64,000 bases of DNA from Methanobrevibacter sp. (GTDB lineage Archaea > Methanobacteriota > Methanobacteria > Methanobacteriales > Methanobacteriaceae). The notes beneath the pieces are model-generated. The model saw only the letters and a list, made by a program, of their open reading frames with translations, ran no database searches and was not told the DNA's origin. The DNA lies in the NCBI GenBank assembly GCA_022775905.1, contig JALFJX010000003.1, positions 21,685-85,684 on the forward strand. Reading direction: 5' to 3'. The position numbers and the translations under genes are program-made. Shown here one piece after another: positions 28,203 through 37,486 of the stretch. Positions within the stretch are counted from its first letter, which is position 1, and each line of letters starts with the position of its first letter.

Positions 28203-28817
28203 ATGGAAAATAATATATTAAAAATAAGATTGGAAGAGGAAAAAGATTATTTTGAAGTAGAAAATCTTGTAAGAAACTCTTTTTGGAACGTTTATCGTCC
28301 TGGTGCTTTTGAACATTTCATTGTTCATAATTTAAGAGATGATGACTCTTTTATCAAGGATTTGGCATATGTTATAGAAAAAGATGGGAATATAATAGGG
28401 CATATCAATTATTCTGTTGGAAAGCTCTCTAATTCAATATCTGCTCCAGTATTAGGTCCAATAGCCATTGACAAACAACATCAAAGAAAGGGCTATGGTT
28501 CAAAATTAATTGAATTTACATTGAAATTGGCGGAGGATATGGGTTTTCCATTTATTTTTGTCATTGGTGATGAAAATTACTATTCCAGATTTGGATTTGA
28601 ATCAGCATCAAAATACAATTTATTTTTGGATGGCACTGATACAACACAGGAAAATCCATTTTTTATGGTTAAATTGATTGAAGAGCAATTTAACAATGAG
28701 CCAGTAATGTTCCATAATCCTGATGTGTTTATGGTACCTGAAGATGAAGTGGATGAATTCGATAAACAGTTTGAACCAAAAGAAAAATTAGTTTTAGAAG
28801 GACAACTTGGTGTCTAA
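28203..28817 (+). CDS. GNAT family N-acetyltransferase (YhbS-like)
   Basis: A 204-residue acetyl-CoA-dependent transferase. The motif A acetyl-CoA loop reads HQRKGYGSKL (Q/R-x2-G-x-G), preceded by APVLGPIAID, and the YYSRFGFESASKYN block is typical of YhbS-type members. The substrate is unknown. The ATG lies about 40 bases after a TATA-like stretch; the next gene begins one base after its stop. Confidence 0.85.
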   Translation: MENNILKIRLEEEKDYFEVENLVRNSFWNVYRPGAFEHFIVHNLRDDDSFIKDLAYVIEKDGNIIGHINYSVGKLSNSISAPVLGPIAIDKQHQRKGYGSKLIEFTLKLAEDMGFPFIFVIGDENYYSRFGFESASKYNLFLDGTDTTQENPFFMVKLIEEQFNNEPVMFHNPDVFMVPEDEVDEFDKQFEPKEKLVLEGQLGV

Positions 28818-29540
28818 ATGAAATATCTAATTATCAACGGATCTCCTAGAAAACAAAATACCTATAATGTTATTAAGCAAATAAAAACCAATTTGGATGG
28901 GGAATTTGAAGAAATCAATTTGATTAAGGAAAATATTCCCATATGCAATGGTTGTTACAGATGCTTTAATGAATGTGAAGATAACTGCCCTCACTTTGAT
29001 AAAATCAATCCAATTATCGAAAAGCTGCAGGAATGCGATGGGATAATTGTTGGATGTCCAGTCTATGCAATGAATGTCACGGGACTCTTGAAAAATTTCT
29101 TTGATCATACTGCATATTTTTATCACAGACCAAGATTTTTCACTAAAAAAGCACTGGTTGTTGTTACAACTGCTGGTGCAGGTCATAAAAAAGTAGCTAA
29201 ATACATTGATGAAACATTAAGGCATTGGGGTGTAAACAAGGTTTATCGATTGTCATTTGCTTGCGGTGGAAAAGATTCATTTGATGATGGTAAAATTAAT
29301 AAAATCGCTCAAAGATTTGGAGATGATATGGAATTGCATTCTCCTAAGTTTGAAGATGTGATGTTTTATAATGTATGGAAAGCAATGGCCCTATCAAAAG
29401 ATCCAATTAAAGCAGATAATGAATACTGGGTTGAAAAAGGTTTGGTCAATCATGATTTTGCACCTGAAGTTAGATTGAACATTATTAAAAAGACATTTGC
29501 AAAAATAATGTTCTTTATCTTGAAAATGGTGATTAAATAA
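28818..29540 (+). CDS. NADPH-dependent FMN reductase / iron-sulfur flavoprotein-like oxidoreductase
   Basis: A 240-residue flavodoxin-fold protein. It begins MKYLIINGSPRKQNTYNV (FMN phosphate loop) and has a cysteine cluster CNGCYRCFNECEDNC (residues about 36-50), resembling the Fe-S site of methanogen iron-sulfur flavoproteins, and the VGCPVYAMNVTGLLKNFFD flavin-contact block. The C-terminal 60 residues are extra and end in a hydrophobic/basic stretch, so weak membrane association is possible. Expected to be a redox shuttle or detoxifying enzyme. Confidence 0.8.
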   Translation: MKYLIINGSPRKQNTYNVIKQIKTNLDGEFEEINLIKENIPICNGCYRCFNECEDNCPHFDKINPIIEKLQECDGIIVGCPVYAMNVTGLLKNFFDHTAYFYHRPRFFTKKALVVVTTAGAGHKKVAKYIDETLRHWGVNKVYRLSFACGGKDSFDDGKINKIAQRFGDDMELHSPKFEDVMFYNVWKAMALSKDPIKADNEYWVEKGLVNHDFAPEVRLNIIKKTFAKIMFFILKMVIK

Positions 29541-29606
29541 TAAACTAATGTTATATATTTGAAATAATAAAAAATATATTGTACTAATTATTTAATTGGG
29601 ATTATA

Positions 29607-30635
29607 ATGGTTTTAAGAGAAAATAGAATTTTTTATTTGGATGAATTAAGGGCAATTGCAATTTTATGTGTTATATTTGCTCATACAATTCAGAATTTCC
29701 CAGTTAATATGAATTATTTGACTTCTCCTACACTTCTTTCATACCTTACAGTTGCAAGAATGGGTGTTGTTCTTTTTTTTATGATTAGTGGTGCCTTGTT
29801 GATTGGTAAAGATTATAATTTATCTGTTTTTTTAAAGAAAAGATTTTCCAGGGTTTTAATTCCAACAATATTCTGGCAGATTATCGGATTCTTGTCAATT
29901 TTAATTTTCATAGGTTTTACATATGATAATTTAACCTTTGCAGTTACTCAATTTGGTTTTCCATGGTTTGTTTGTGCAATTTTAGGAGTTTATTTTGTTA
30001 TGCCTATATTCAATTCATTTATTAAAGAATATGGAATTAAAGGAGCAGAATATTTCTTAATTGGATGGATATTATTAATTGTATTGACAAATATGCAACT
30101 TATTGAAACATATTATATTCGTTACATTTTCAAGAATGTTGGATTATATATTGGTTATGCTGTTTTAGGTTACTATTTGGCAAATAAAGAGTTTAAAATT
30201 TATTCTCTTCCTATGGTTATATTTTGCAGTGTTCTTTTCGTTATAACTCTTTATCTTAATAGATATTATGCATTTAACTTTGTCCATATATTCTACATAG
30301 AATCATACTCAATAATAATTCAATGTGCATTATTGTTCCTGATTTTTAGATATATGAGTAAACTAGCTAAGTTCAGACCTAAATTTCCATTATCAAAGGT
30401 CCATTCATTTCTTGAAAACTCATTTATTGGTAGTTTTATTTATTATTTGAGTATTTTCAGTTTTACAATATTTTTGATGCATGGTTTTATTGTAAATTAT
30501 CTGCTTCAGGTCATGCCGGTTACACATTTCAGCATGATTCCTCAAATATTCCTGTTAATTGCAATTGGATCAATTATTGTTTCTGCAATCTTGTCTAAGA
30601 TACCTATTTTAAACAGGATTTGTGGAATTCATTAA
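29607..30635 (+). CDS. Acyltransferase 3 family membrane protein
   Basis: A 342-residue integral membrane O-acyltransferase-like protein with about ten helices. The N-terminal YLDELRAIAILCVIFAHT motif, with its histidine, and the ARMGVVLFFMISGALL block are hallmarks of the acyltransferase-3 (OafA/ExoZ) family, which acylates sugars of surface polymers. The acceptor is unknown. Single gene with its own TATA-like region (about 29545-29580); convergent with cbiF. Confidence 0.88.
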   Translation: MVLRENRIFYLDELRAIAILCVIFAHTIQNFPVNMNYLTSPTLLSYLTVARMGVVLFFMISGALLIGKDYNLSVFLKKRFSRVLIPTIFWQIIGFLSILIFIGFTYDNLTFAVTQFGFPWFVCAILGVYFVMPIFNSFIKEYGIKGAEYFLIGWILLIVLTNMQLIETYYIRYIFKNVGLYIGYAVLGYYLANKEFKIYSLPMVIFCSVLFVITLYLNRYYAFNFVHIFYIESYSIIIQCALLFLIFRYMSKLAKFRPKFPLSKVHSFLENSFIGSFIYYLSIFSFTIFLMHGFIVNYLLQVMPVTHFSMIPQIFLLIAIGSIIVSAILSKIPILNRICGIH

Positions 30636-30670
30636 AAAATAGTAAAAAAAAGAAATCATGAATAAGAAAC

Positions 30671-31423
30671 TTATCTATATTCATGTTTAAAGTTTTTGTC
30701 ATATAGCTTAGATGCATTAAAATCACCAGGGTCTAACACATCTCCCACTACAATCATTGCAGTCTTTGTTATATTAGCATCTTTAACTTTTCCTGCAATA
30801 TCCTCAAGGGTTCCTCTTATTATTTGTTGGTCTGGCCAAGTTGCCTTTTTGACAACAGCAACTGGAGTAGTTTTTTCATAACCTACAAGCAATTCATCAA
30901 CAACTTTATCAATCATACCTATTCCTAAAAAGACACACATGGTTGCATGATGCTTGGAGAAACTTGCTAAACTTTCACCTTCAGGTTTTGGTGTTCTGCC
31001 TTCAGGACGGGTAATGATAACACTCTGGGAAATTTCAGGTAATGTCAATTCCGCTTCAAGCACACTGGCAGTTCCAAATAATGAGCTGACTCCTGGAATT
31101 ATTTCATATTCAATATCATGTTTTTTGAGCTCACGGATTTGTTCTGCAATGGCACCATAAATTGATGGATCACCGGTATGTACACGTGCAACTAATTTTC
31201 CTTCATTGACTGCTTCAGTAATTATTGTATCAGTTTCATCTAAATTTAAGTAAGCACTGTTGTGAATTTCACAATCTTCACGTGCAGGGGATAAAACATC
31301 TGGATTAACAAGTGAACCTGCATATATGATTACATCCGCTTTTTCAATAACCTTTCTTCCTTTAACAGTTATTAAGTCAGGGTCACCTGGACCAGCACCA
31401 ATGAAAATAACTTTTCCTTTCAT
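30671..31423 (-). CDS. cbiF: Cobalt-precorrin-4 C11-methyltransferase
   Basis: SAM-dependent methyltransferase of the anaerobic corrin pathway, needed for the cobamide cofactor of Mtr and methionine synthesis in methanogens. The 250-residue protein has the FIGAGPGDPDLITVKG start, a YAGSLVNPD block and RVHTGDPSIYGA, diagnostic of CbiF/CobM. No other corrin genes are nearby, which is usual in Methanobacteriales where they are scattered. Confidence 0.95.
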   Translation of the reverse strand: MKGKVIFIGAGPGDPDLITVKGRKVIEKADVIIYAGSLVNPDVLSPAREDCEIHNSAYLNLDETDTIITEAVNEGKLVARVHTGDPSIYGAIAEQIRELKKHDIEYEIIPGVSSLFGTASVLEAELTLPEISQSVIITRPEGRTPKPEGESLASFSKHHATMCVFLGIGMIDKVVDELLVGYEKTTPVAVVKKATWPDQQIIRGTLEDIAGKVKDANITKTAMIVVGDVLDPGDFNASKLYDKNFKHEYR

Positions 31424-31520
31424 GATTAACTTTTTAGTTCAATTTATATTTAATAATTATGTATAAAAATTGAGTTTAAATCTGAGCAAATTTTATTAAT
31501 TTCTAAAATAACTAAGAACT

Positions 31521-31916
31521 ATGGATGAAAAAGGTTTTATTTCAATTGAATACATTTTTGCTCTGTTTATAATATTCATAATAGCTTGTGGAATGTTATA
31601 TTATTCATCGTCATTTATAGATTCAAGTTTGAATATTGAAGATGCAGTTTCACATAGGATTATTCTGGATGAGGTTTCTGGGATAATATGCCAGGTAAAT
31701 TCTAATGGAATTGGATATTCAAAATATATTAAACTGCCATCAGATAAGGGGTATTTTGAAATAACTGTAGATAAATCCAAATTAACAATGGAATATGATA
31801 ATAAGAAAGGGGAGACAATGGTTCCTTTATTGAATATAGATTCAAAATATAAATTGGTTAGTGGAAAAGGATATTATATCTCAAAAAACGAGGATGGAAA
31901 GATAGTGATAACATGA
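31521..31916 (+). CDS. Pilin-like protein with class III-type signal
   Basis: A 131-residue protein with the sequence MDEKGFISIEYIF followed by a hydrophobic helix (residues 13-33). The K-G-x-x-S-x-E-Y pattern fits archaeal type IV pilins, cleaved by a prepilin peptidase after the glycine with E at +5. The remaining domain is beta-rich and hydrophilic. It overlaps the next pilin-like gene by four bases. No pilus ATPase or prepilin peptidase is in the window. Confidence 0.6.
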   Translation: MDEKGFISIEYIFALFIIFIIACGMLYYSSSFIDSSLNIEDAVSHRIILDEVSGIICQVNSNGIGYSKYIKLPSDKGYFEITVDKSKLTMEYDNKKGETMVPLLNIDSKYKLVSGKGYYISKNEDGKIVIT

Positions 31917-32410
31917 CTGGAAGTAACGGACAGATTTCAGCGGAGCTGTTATTTTTATTTGGTACTCTGATTATTGTATTGATGATTTCTATTGTGTTCA
32001 TTGCTGGTGAAAATGAGCTGAACGTGGCAATGGCTGCTGCTCGAAGCGGTGTTATTGAAGGACTTGCAACATCATCAAGCGGAATATATCCTGAAGATAC
32101 ATATAGGGATTATTCAAATTCTAAAATTAATGTCTTGGAACCTTATTCAGTTGAAATAGTAAATATTTCATATGCTGAACTGGGCAAGGATAAGAGATAT
32201 GATAAAAATCAAATTCAATTTAAAGTTTATGCGAAAACATCAGACAGATTTGATAATAATGAGTTAGTTTCAATTGGAGACAGAATAAATTATAATTTAA
32301 GAAAAGCTATTGCCATTAGTTTTAATTCAACTGAAGCTACAAACAAACTTTATAATCCCGTTTTTTCACCACATTATGTCTACACTACCGCTAATGTTAA
32401 ATGGATGTAG
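31913..32410 (+). CDS. Pilin-like protein with class III-type signal (DUF361-like)
   Basis: A 165-residue protein whose N-terminus MTGSNGQISAELLFLFGTL has the G-Q-x-S-x-E class III signal before a hydrophobic helix (to about residue 29). The mature domain is polar with N-x-S/T sequons. Together with the previous gene this may be a pair of minor pilins or adhesive subunits. It overlaps the following gene by ten bases, implying one transcript of three genes. Confidence 0.65.
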   Translation: MTGSNGQISAELLFLFGTLIIVLMISIVFIAGENELNVAMAAARSGVIEGLATSSSGIYPEDTYRDYSNSKINVLEPYSVEIVNISYAELGKDKRYDKNQIQFKVYAKTSDRFDNNELVSIGDRINYNLRKAIAISFNSTEATNKLYNPVFSPHYVYTTANVKWM

Positions 32411-32796
32411 GTACAAATATTGACTTCATGTATAATGAAGAAGAAACAAAACAACTGATGGAAGATTTAAAAGAAATGGAAACTTTTAAAGCAGATGTAG
32501 GTGACGAAGGTAAAATCTTACAGGAAGACTTAAAAGACTTTTTTATTAATGGAAATGGTGACAAAGAGGATTTATGCTTCAGAATTGAATTATACTTTTA
32601 TGCATTCAAACTATTTTGCAGAAAACCTGTTGTAATTGATAGAAATCAATTTACAATATTTTTCAATGATTCTCTTTTAGATTGGAATTTGATAAAATTA
32701 GTAATGGATGATTTAACTGACTTTGAACTTGAAATTGAAGCGGCTAAAGAAGAAAAAGATGTGTTGATTAATTTAAATTTCACACTTCATTTCTAA
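32401..32796 (+). CDS. Hypothetical protein
   Basis: A 131-residue acidic soluble protein without signal peptide or transmembrane segment. It is predicted mostly helical, with an alternating hydrophobic C-terminal strand ([11 protein letters not shown]). No family is recognised. The start codon lies inside the end of the pilin-like gene, so it is translationally coupled to it; its 3' end overlaps the convergent TatD gene by four bases. Confidence 0.7.
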   Translation: MDVGTNIDFMYNEEETKQLMEDLKEMETFKADVGDEGKILQEDLKDFFINGNGDKEDLCFRIELYFYAFKLFCRKPVVIDRNQFTIFFNDSLLDWNLIKLVMDDLTDFELEIEAAKEEKDVLINLNFTLHF

Positions 32797-33563
32797 ATTT
32801 TAAAAATCTTACGAGCATTGTTGGTGGTAATTTCATCAACTGTGCTGACATCCATATTTTTAATTTCAGCTATTTTATGAACTGCATTTACAACATTTGC
32901 AGGTTCATTTCTCTCTTCTTTTGTCATAGCCAAATAAGGACTGTCAGTTTCAGTTAAAACATAGTTCAAATCTATTTTTTCAATTAAATCTTGGTGTTGT
33001 TTTGAATAACATACCATAGTTGAAAAGCTCATGTATGCATTGTCCATGTTCATTATTCTTTTTGCAGTCTTGAAACTTCCTCCATAGCAATGGAAAACGA
33101 AATATGGGATATTCTCATATTCGTCGATGATATTAACTGCTTTTTTTTCACAGTCTCTTACATGCATCACGATTGGTTTTTCGTATTCGTCAGCAAGCTC
33201 TAAAAATCCTGTGAATATTTTTTGCTGTCTTTCACGTAATGATTTGTCAGTTACATAAAAATAATCCATTCCGACTTCACCAATAGCTACAATGTCATCG
33301 ATATGTTTTATGGTATTTTCATGTGCAGTTTTTATTTCTTCTTCTGTTGCATTCTGTGAACTTACGGGGTGAAATCCAAAAGTTGGATATATAAAACCTT
33401 CATATTCTTTTGAAAGTTTTAACACGTCCATGTTACTGTCATTGCTGTAACCTGAAACGATTACATTATCCAATTTGTCTTGTGCTCTTTTGATAACAGA
33501 TTCTCTATCTTCATCAAAGTCTTTAAAGTCAATATGGCAATGGGTATCCATCATATTATGCAC
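32793..33563 (-). CDS. TatD family metal-dependent hydrolase
   Basis: A 256-residue TIM-barrel deoxyribonuclease/hydrolase. Metal ligands: DTHCHIDF (H-x-H), [18 protein letters not shown] and ETDSPYLA, all in the expected order. TatD proteins degrade DNA and may process other phosphoesters. The start overlaps the uppS stop by eight bases; an alternative ATG at 33554 (MDTHCH) is possible. It is read in one transcript after mtxX and uppS. Confidence 0.9.
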   Translation of the reverse strand: MHNMMDTHCHIDFKDFDEDRESVIKRAQDKLDNVIVSGYSNDSNMDVLKLSKEYEGFIYPTFGFHPVSSQNATEEEIKTAHENTIKHIDDIVAIGEVGMDYFYVTDKSLRERQQKIFTGFLELADEYEKPIVMHVRDCEKKAVNIIDEYENIPYFVFHCYGGSFKTAKRIMNMDNAYMSFSTMVCYSKQHQDLIEKIDLNYVLTETDSPYLAMTKEERNEPANVVNAVHKIAEIKNMDVSTVDEITTNNARKIFKI

Positions 33564-34320
33564 CGAACCTTCTGTCTCTTGCTTGGTATGATCTGATTGC
33601 TCTTATAAAATCAACTTTTCTAAGTTCCGGCCATAAAGTTTCACAGAAATACAATTCAGAGTATGATGATTGCCAAAGAAGGAATCCGCTTAAACGCTCT
33701 TCTCCGCTTGTTCTTATGATTAAGTTTGGATCGTCAAGTCCAGCAGTATAAAGGTTTTTGCTTACAAGTTCCTCATCAACATCATCAATTGAAATTTTTC
33801 CATCCTGCACATCTTTAATAATCTTTTTGAACGAATCTATAATTTCTAAACGCCCGTCATATCCAATAGCTAAGTTGAGGAATCTTTTATTATAATGTGC
33901 TGTTGCGTCTTCTGCTTCTTTTATAGCTTCTTTTACATTGTCTGGAAGTAATTCAGTTCTACCTACTACTTTTACTCTTACTTCGTTTTTGTGAATTTTC
34001 GGATTGTCTACGAGTCTTTTGAAGTTAATGACAAATAAGTTCATTAATCCTTCAACTTCGTGTTGTGGTCTGTTGAAATTTTCTGTTGAGAAAGCATAAG
34101 CAGTAATAATCTCTATACCAAGTTCAATACTCCAGTTCATTACTTTTTCAAGGATATCTACGCCGATTTCATGTCCTTTAACAACATCGATGTTTCCCTG
34201 TAATTTGGAGTATCTTCTGTTACCGTCCATAATAAAAGCAACATGTTTCGGCATTTTTTCTGGAATTAATCCTCTTGAGATGTACCATTCATATAATTTA
34301 TAAAGTATATTTTCTGCCAT
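33556..34320 (-). CDS. uppS: Polyprenyl diphosphate synthase (UppS family)
   Basis: cis-Prenyltransferase that makes the long polyprenyl phosphate carrier for glycan and pseudomurein precursors. Motifs: [14 protein letters not shown] (diphosphate-binding aspartate and arginine), [26 protein letters not shown] and [12 protein letters not shown] place the start at the ATG 34318-34320 (MAENILYKL), with AAGGG about six bases upstream; an in-frame ATG five codons earlier is possible. 254 residues, normal for the family. Confidence 0.95.
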   Translation of the reverse strand: MAENILYKLYEWYISRGLIPEKMPKHVAFIMDGNRRYSKLQGNIDVVKGHEIGVDILEKVMNWSIELGIEIITAYAFSTENFNRPQHEVEGLMNLFVINFKRLVDNPKIHKNEVRVKVVGRTELLPDNVKEAIKEAEDATAHYNKRFLNLAIGYDGRLEIIDSFKKIIKDVQDGKISIDDVDEELVSKNLYTAGLDDPNLIIRTSGEERLSGFLLWQSSYSELYFCETLWPELRKVDFIRAIRSYQARDRRFGA

Positions 34321-34338
34321 GAAATCCCTTCTCATAAT

Positions 34339-35055
34339 CTAAAAATTATCCAATTTTTCTGCTAATGTTAAACTGCGAACATATCCTTCAATACTTTGAT
34401 CTCTACTGGTATCAATGTATACTTTATCCATACCGAAAGTTACAGCACCGTAACTTGGCCAGGAATTGAGTAAAACCAATGTTCTAAAAATAATATTTCC
34501 AACTCTTCCGTTTGGAGCAACAATAATATTGCATTTCTCTTTAATCGCTTTTTCAACTAAAATATAGTAATTTTCAACTTCTGCATCAGTATTTTCTTGG
34601 ATGAGTCTGGTGAGTCTTTCACTGTCGGTTATTGATTGTGATACTTCTTCTCCTCTTCCAAAATCATCTTTTCTTCCTTCAGCAAGAACTGCTATTTTTG
34701 GATTTTTTCCAAGTCTTTTATAAAAAGCAATGCAGTTTTTGACAATATCCAGTCTGTCTTCGATAGTTTCACCTTCATCAATTCCAACAGGTGTTAATAG
34801 AAATTCATATTTGTCTCCATTAACATATGTTGCTCTTGTGATATGTGGATTAGTTGCCTTTAATGCCTTCATGATATTAGAAGCTGGAAGAGATCCACGA
34901 ACTACGCCATGAATTTTATCATCTAAAACCGCACGTACTAAGTCTTCGTCACGATATATTAGTTTTAAATTTGTTTTTGGGTGTTTTTCTTTAAAAATAT
35001 GACAAGCTTGTATTATATTTTCATTTTTTCCAACACCAATAGCTATTGTTTTCAT
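34339..35055 (-). CDS. mtxX: Methanogenesis marker protein Mmp4/MtxX
   Basis: A 238-residue protein of the MtxX family, found only in methanogens and annotated as methyltransferase-related; its fold resembles phosphate acetyltransferase/PlsX. Conserved segments seen: IAIGVGKNENII, GVVRGSLPAS, LLTPVGIDEG, AVLAEGRKDDFGRG and IVAPNGRVGNIIFR. The biochemical role is not established. It is the first gene of the mtxX-uppS-tatD run, divergent from UPF0280. Confidence 0.9.
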   Translation of the reverse strand: MKTIAIGVGKNENIIQACHIFKEKHPKTNLKLIYRDEDLVRAVLDDKIHGVVRGSLPASNIMKALKATNPHITRATYVNGDKYEFLLTPVGIDEGETIEDRLDIVKNCIAFYKRLGKNPKIAVLAEGRKDDFGRGEEVSQSITDSERLTRLIQENTDAEVENYYILVEKAIKEKCNIIVAPNGRVGNIIFRTLVLLNSWPSYGAVTFGMDKVYIDTSRDQSIEGYVRSLTLAEKLDNF

Positions 35056-35149
35056 TAGTTTAATTTTTAGTATTTCTTATATAAATTAATTTTTCTTAAT
35101 TGTTCAATTTCATAAAAATTATTAATGATTTAATAATATATATTGGAAC

Positions 35150-35866
35150 ATGGATATTTCTGAAATTAATTTGGACCAGACACACATTAGATTAACAACA
35201 GATCTAATCTCTCATGATTTAAAAAGATACATATTTTCAGTTAGAAGAGATTTGAAAAACTATATTTTAAAAAACCAGGAGTTTTTAGCTTCACTTGAAC
35301 CTATCAAATGTGAAGGTAATCTTCCATTTATTGTAAAGACAATGGTTGATGCATCTGCTGTTGCAGATGTTGGTCCAATGGCATGTGTTGCAGGTACAAT
35401 TTCCCAATTGTCACTTGATTATTTGATGGGTCTTGATTCAAAGTATTCTATTGTTGAAAATGGTGGGGATATTGCTATTGTAAATGACTCTACAGTTTTG
35501 TGCGGTATTTATTCAAACAATCAGATTTTGGGAAATAATATTGCATTTAAAATAAAACCTCGAAAAAAACCTTTGGGAATTTGTACATCTTCAGGAAAAA
35601 TTGGACATTCCATTAGTTTTGGAAAATCTGATGGGGTTACTGTTATTTCAAGATATCCTTCTGTTGCAGATGGCCTTGCAACAAGAATTGCCAATGAAAT
35701 TAATGGGGCAACTAGTGAAGATAAGGTTTCTAATGGTCTTGAATGTGGGGAAAATTATCGGGAATTCTTTGATGGGGTATTGATAATCTCACAAAATAAT
35801 GTTGGAACTATTGGGAAACTTCCGAAGATTGTTGAGACAAAAGAATTTGATGTGAAAATTGTTTAA
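35150..35866 (+). CDS. UPF0280 family protein (ApbE-like fold)
   Basis: A 238-residue protein conserved in methanogens. It shows [19 protein letters not shown] and [10 protein letters not shown], with [15 protein letters not shown], the blocks that relate UPF0280 to the ApbE flavin transferase superfamily. The activity is unknown; flavin or other nucleotide binding is possible. Divergent from mtxX with a 94-base shared promoter region. Confidence 0.87.
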   Translation: MDISEINLDQTHIRLTTDLISHDLKRYIFSVRRDLKNYILKNQEFLASLEPIKCEGNLPFIVKTMVDASAVADVGPMACVAGTISQLSLDYLMGLDSKYSIVENGGDIAIVNDSTVLCGIYSNNQILGNNIAFKIKPRKKPLGICTSSGKIGHSISFGKSDGVTVISRYPSVADGLATRIANEINGATSEDKVSNGLECGENYREFFDGVLIISQNNVGTIGKLPKIVETKEFDVKIV

Positions 35867-36252
35867 TATTTATAATAATTTAGCTTAAATTATATAATTT
35901 TATTTATTTATTAAAAAATTTTATCATAATTTATTTTATTTAATCGAATAAAATCACAATATTGTATTTTTGTTTAGATTAAATTATATATAATTATAAT
36001 TATTTGTATTATTTTTGTTCAAAGTGGAATTTTTGTTTTTTTTAATATCATTTGATTGTATAAATTATACAAATAATTCATGTTATTTTATTCATTTTTT
36101 TTAATTTTTCCTTTAAATTTTAATGAATTTGTATATCTTGTAATATATTTTTGAATGCAATATTTAAATAGGAGTACTTGCATATACTATTGTATAAAGA
36201 TTAAAGGAGTAATTTTAACTAAATCAACTTAGTTATCTTATGGGGAGATTAA
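35867..36252 (+). promoter_or_regulatory. 386-base AT-rich intergenic region with a structured leader before UPF0058
   Basis: Very AT-rich sequence with no ORF of note. A TATA element TATTTAAATA is at 36161-36170, so transcription should start near 36188. The leader contains an unused-looking Shine-Dalgarno AAAGGAG (36203-36209), a perfect 6-bp hairpin AACTAA/TTAGTT (36217-36222 with 36229-36234) and then the true GGGGAG before the ATG. I see nothing in 35870-36150 beyond AT tracts. Confidence 0.45.
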
Positions 36253-36540
36253 ATGTATAAAGATGAAATGATACAATTACACCAATTTTTAGTATATGTT
36301 TTAAAATATTTAGCAGAAGATGATCAGATTACAAATGATTGCACAGAATATATATCCCTTAAAATAAGTCCTCATCATATTCACAAGACCAAAGCTGAGC
36401 ATAAACATGCTATTTTTGTTCTCTGTAAAATTATTGCGCAAGTTGTTGCTGATAAAGAAAATGATTCTATTCCGGACAATGTTCGTAACTCACTTGGAGA
36501 TTTAGTAACTAGATCCCAAGTTGAACTCAGTGCAAAATAA
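36253..36540 (+). CDS. UPF0058 family protein
   Basis: A 95-residue helical protein typical of UPF0058, found across Euryarchaeota: MYKDEMIQLHQFLVYVLKYL, then SLKISPHHIHKTKAEHKHAIF with several histidines. Its function is unknown; the small size and charge suit a regulatory or RNA/DNA-associated protein. Stand-alone gene with a strong TATA box and a leader of about 65 bases; followed by a long T-rich tract (36541-36585) acting as terminator. Confidence 0.9.
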   Translation: MYKDEMIQLHQFLVYVLKYLAEDDQITNDCTEYISLKISPHHIHKTKAEHKHAIFVLCKIIAQVVADKENDSIPDNVRNSLGDLVTRSQVELSAK

Positions 36541-36701
36541 TTTTCTATCTTCTTTTTTTTATTTTTATTTTAATTTTATTTCTTATTTTTCTAAAAGCAA
36601 AATCTTAATAATACTATAATACATATAAATATTATAATCATATAAAAAAAGTAACTATTGTTATATTTTATAGGATATTGAATTTAACTAGAGTGATTTT
36701 G

Positions 36702-37472
36702 TTGAAATCTTTTGAATTTTTATCTATTAAAAGAGAAGAAAAGCCTAGAACCTGTGGTTTGACCATGGTTTTAGACAAAGGTTTAGGCCTTGAAACAGCC
36801 AGCAGTTTGATGGACATTTCTGGCGAATATGTGGACTATTTAAAATTTGGATGGGGAACATCCATTGTACATGAACAAGATATCATTAAATCCAAAGTGG
36901 AAATGTATAAATCTCATAATGTAACTCCATATACTGGAGGAACTTTATTTGAGCTTGCTTATTCAAAAAATAAGCTCGAAGAATTTTTTGAGGAAGCGCG
37001 CTATTTAGGATTCCCAGCAATAGAAGTGTCAGACGGGTCAACCTTTATTCCTCATGAAAATAAGTTGGAGTGTATTGAAAAAGCAAAAGAGGCAGGTTTT
37101 GAAGTATTATCTGAAATAGGTAAAAAAGACCCAACTTTAGATAAGGAATTATCAATTGATGAGCGTATTTCCAACATGAAAGATGAACTTGATGCAGGTT
37201 CTTCTCTTATTATTGTGGAAGCTCGTGAAGGTGGAAAGAATATAGGAATATTTGATAAAGAAGGTAATGCTAAAGATGATGAAATTGATGTCATTTTAAA
37301 CAGTATCTCTGGTGAAAAAATCCTTTGGGAAGCACCAAATAAAAATCAACAAGTATTTTTTATATTGAAGCTTGGTAATACAGTTAATTTAGGAAATATC
37401 TCTACTGATGAGATTACATCTCTTGAAACCTTAAGAAGAGGTTTGAGAGGAGATACTTTCGGAAAATTATAG
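36702..37472 (+). CDS. comA: Phosphosulfolactate synthase
   Basis: Adds sulfite to phosphoenolpyruvate to give (2R)-phospho-3-sulfolactate, first step of coenzyme M synthesis. The TIM-barrel protein shows KFGWGTSIV, YTGGTLFELAYSK, EVSDGS, EIGKKDP, EAREGGKNIG and the C-terminal SLETLRRGLRGDTFGK. I place the start at the TTG 36702 (reading KSFEFL next), because Methanocaldococcus ComA begins MKAFEFL and GTGAT lies just upstream; 256 residues. The following gene also begins with TTG. Confidence 0.93.
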   Translation: MKSFEFLSIKREEKPRTCGLTMVLDKGLGLETASSLMDISGEYVDYLKFGWGTSIVHEQDIIKSKVEMYKSHNVTPYTGGTLFELAYSKNKLEEFFEEARYLGFPAIEVSDGSTFIPHENKLECIEKAKEAGFEVLSEIGKKDPTLDKELSIDERISNMKDELDAGSSLIIVEAREGGKNIGIFDKEGNAKDDEIDVILNSISGEKILWEAPNKNQQVFFILKLGNTVNLGNISTDEITSLETLRRGLRGDTFGKL

Positions 37473-37486
37473 AAAGGTGTATTTAA

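Noticed and set aside
35867..36160. Hidden tRNA or structured RNA in the AT-rich gap before UPF0058
   Set aside because: Almost no G or C, no cloverleaf and no stable stems found.
36678..36701. Extended N-terminus of ComA from TTG 36678
   Set aside because: The extra eight residues do not match the family N-terminus, and GTGAT is placed for the TTG at 36702.
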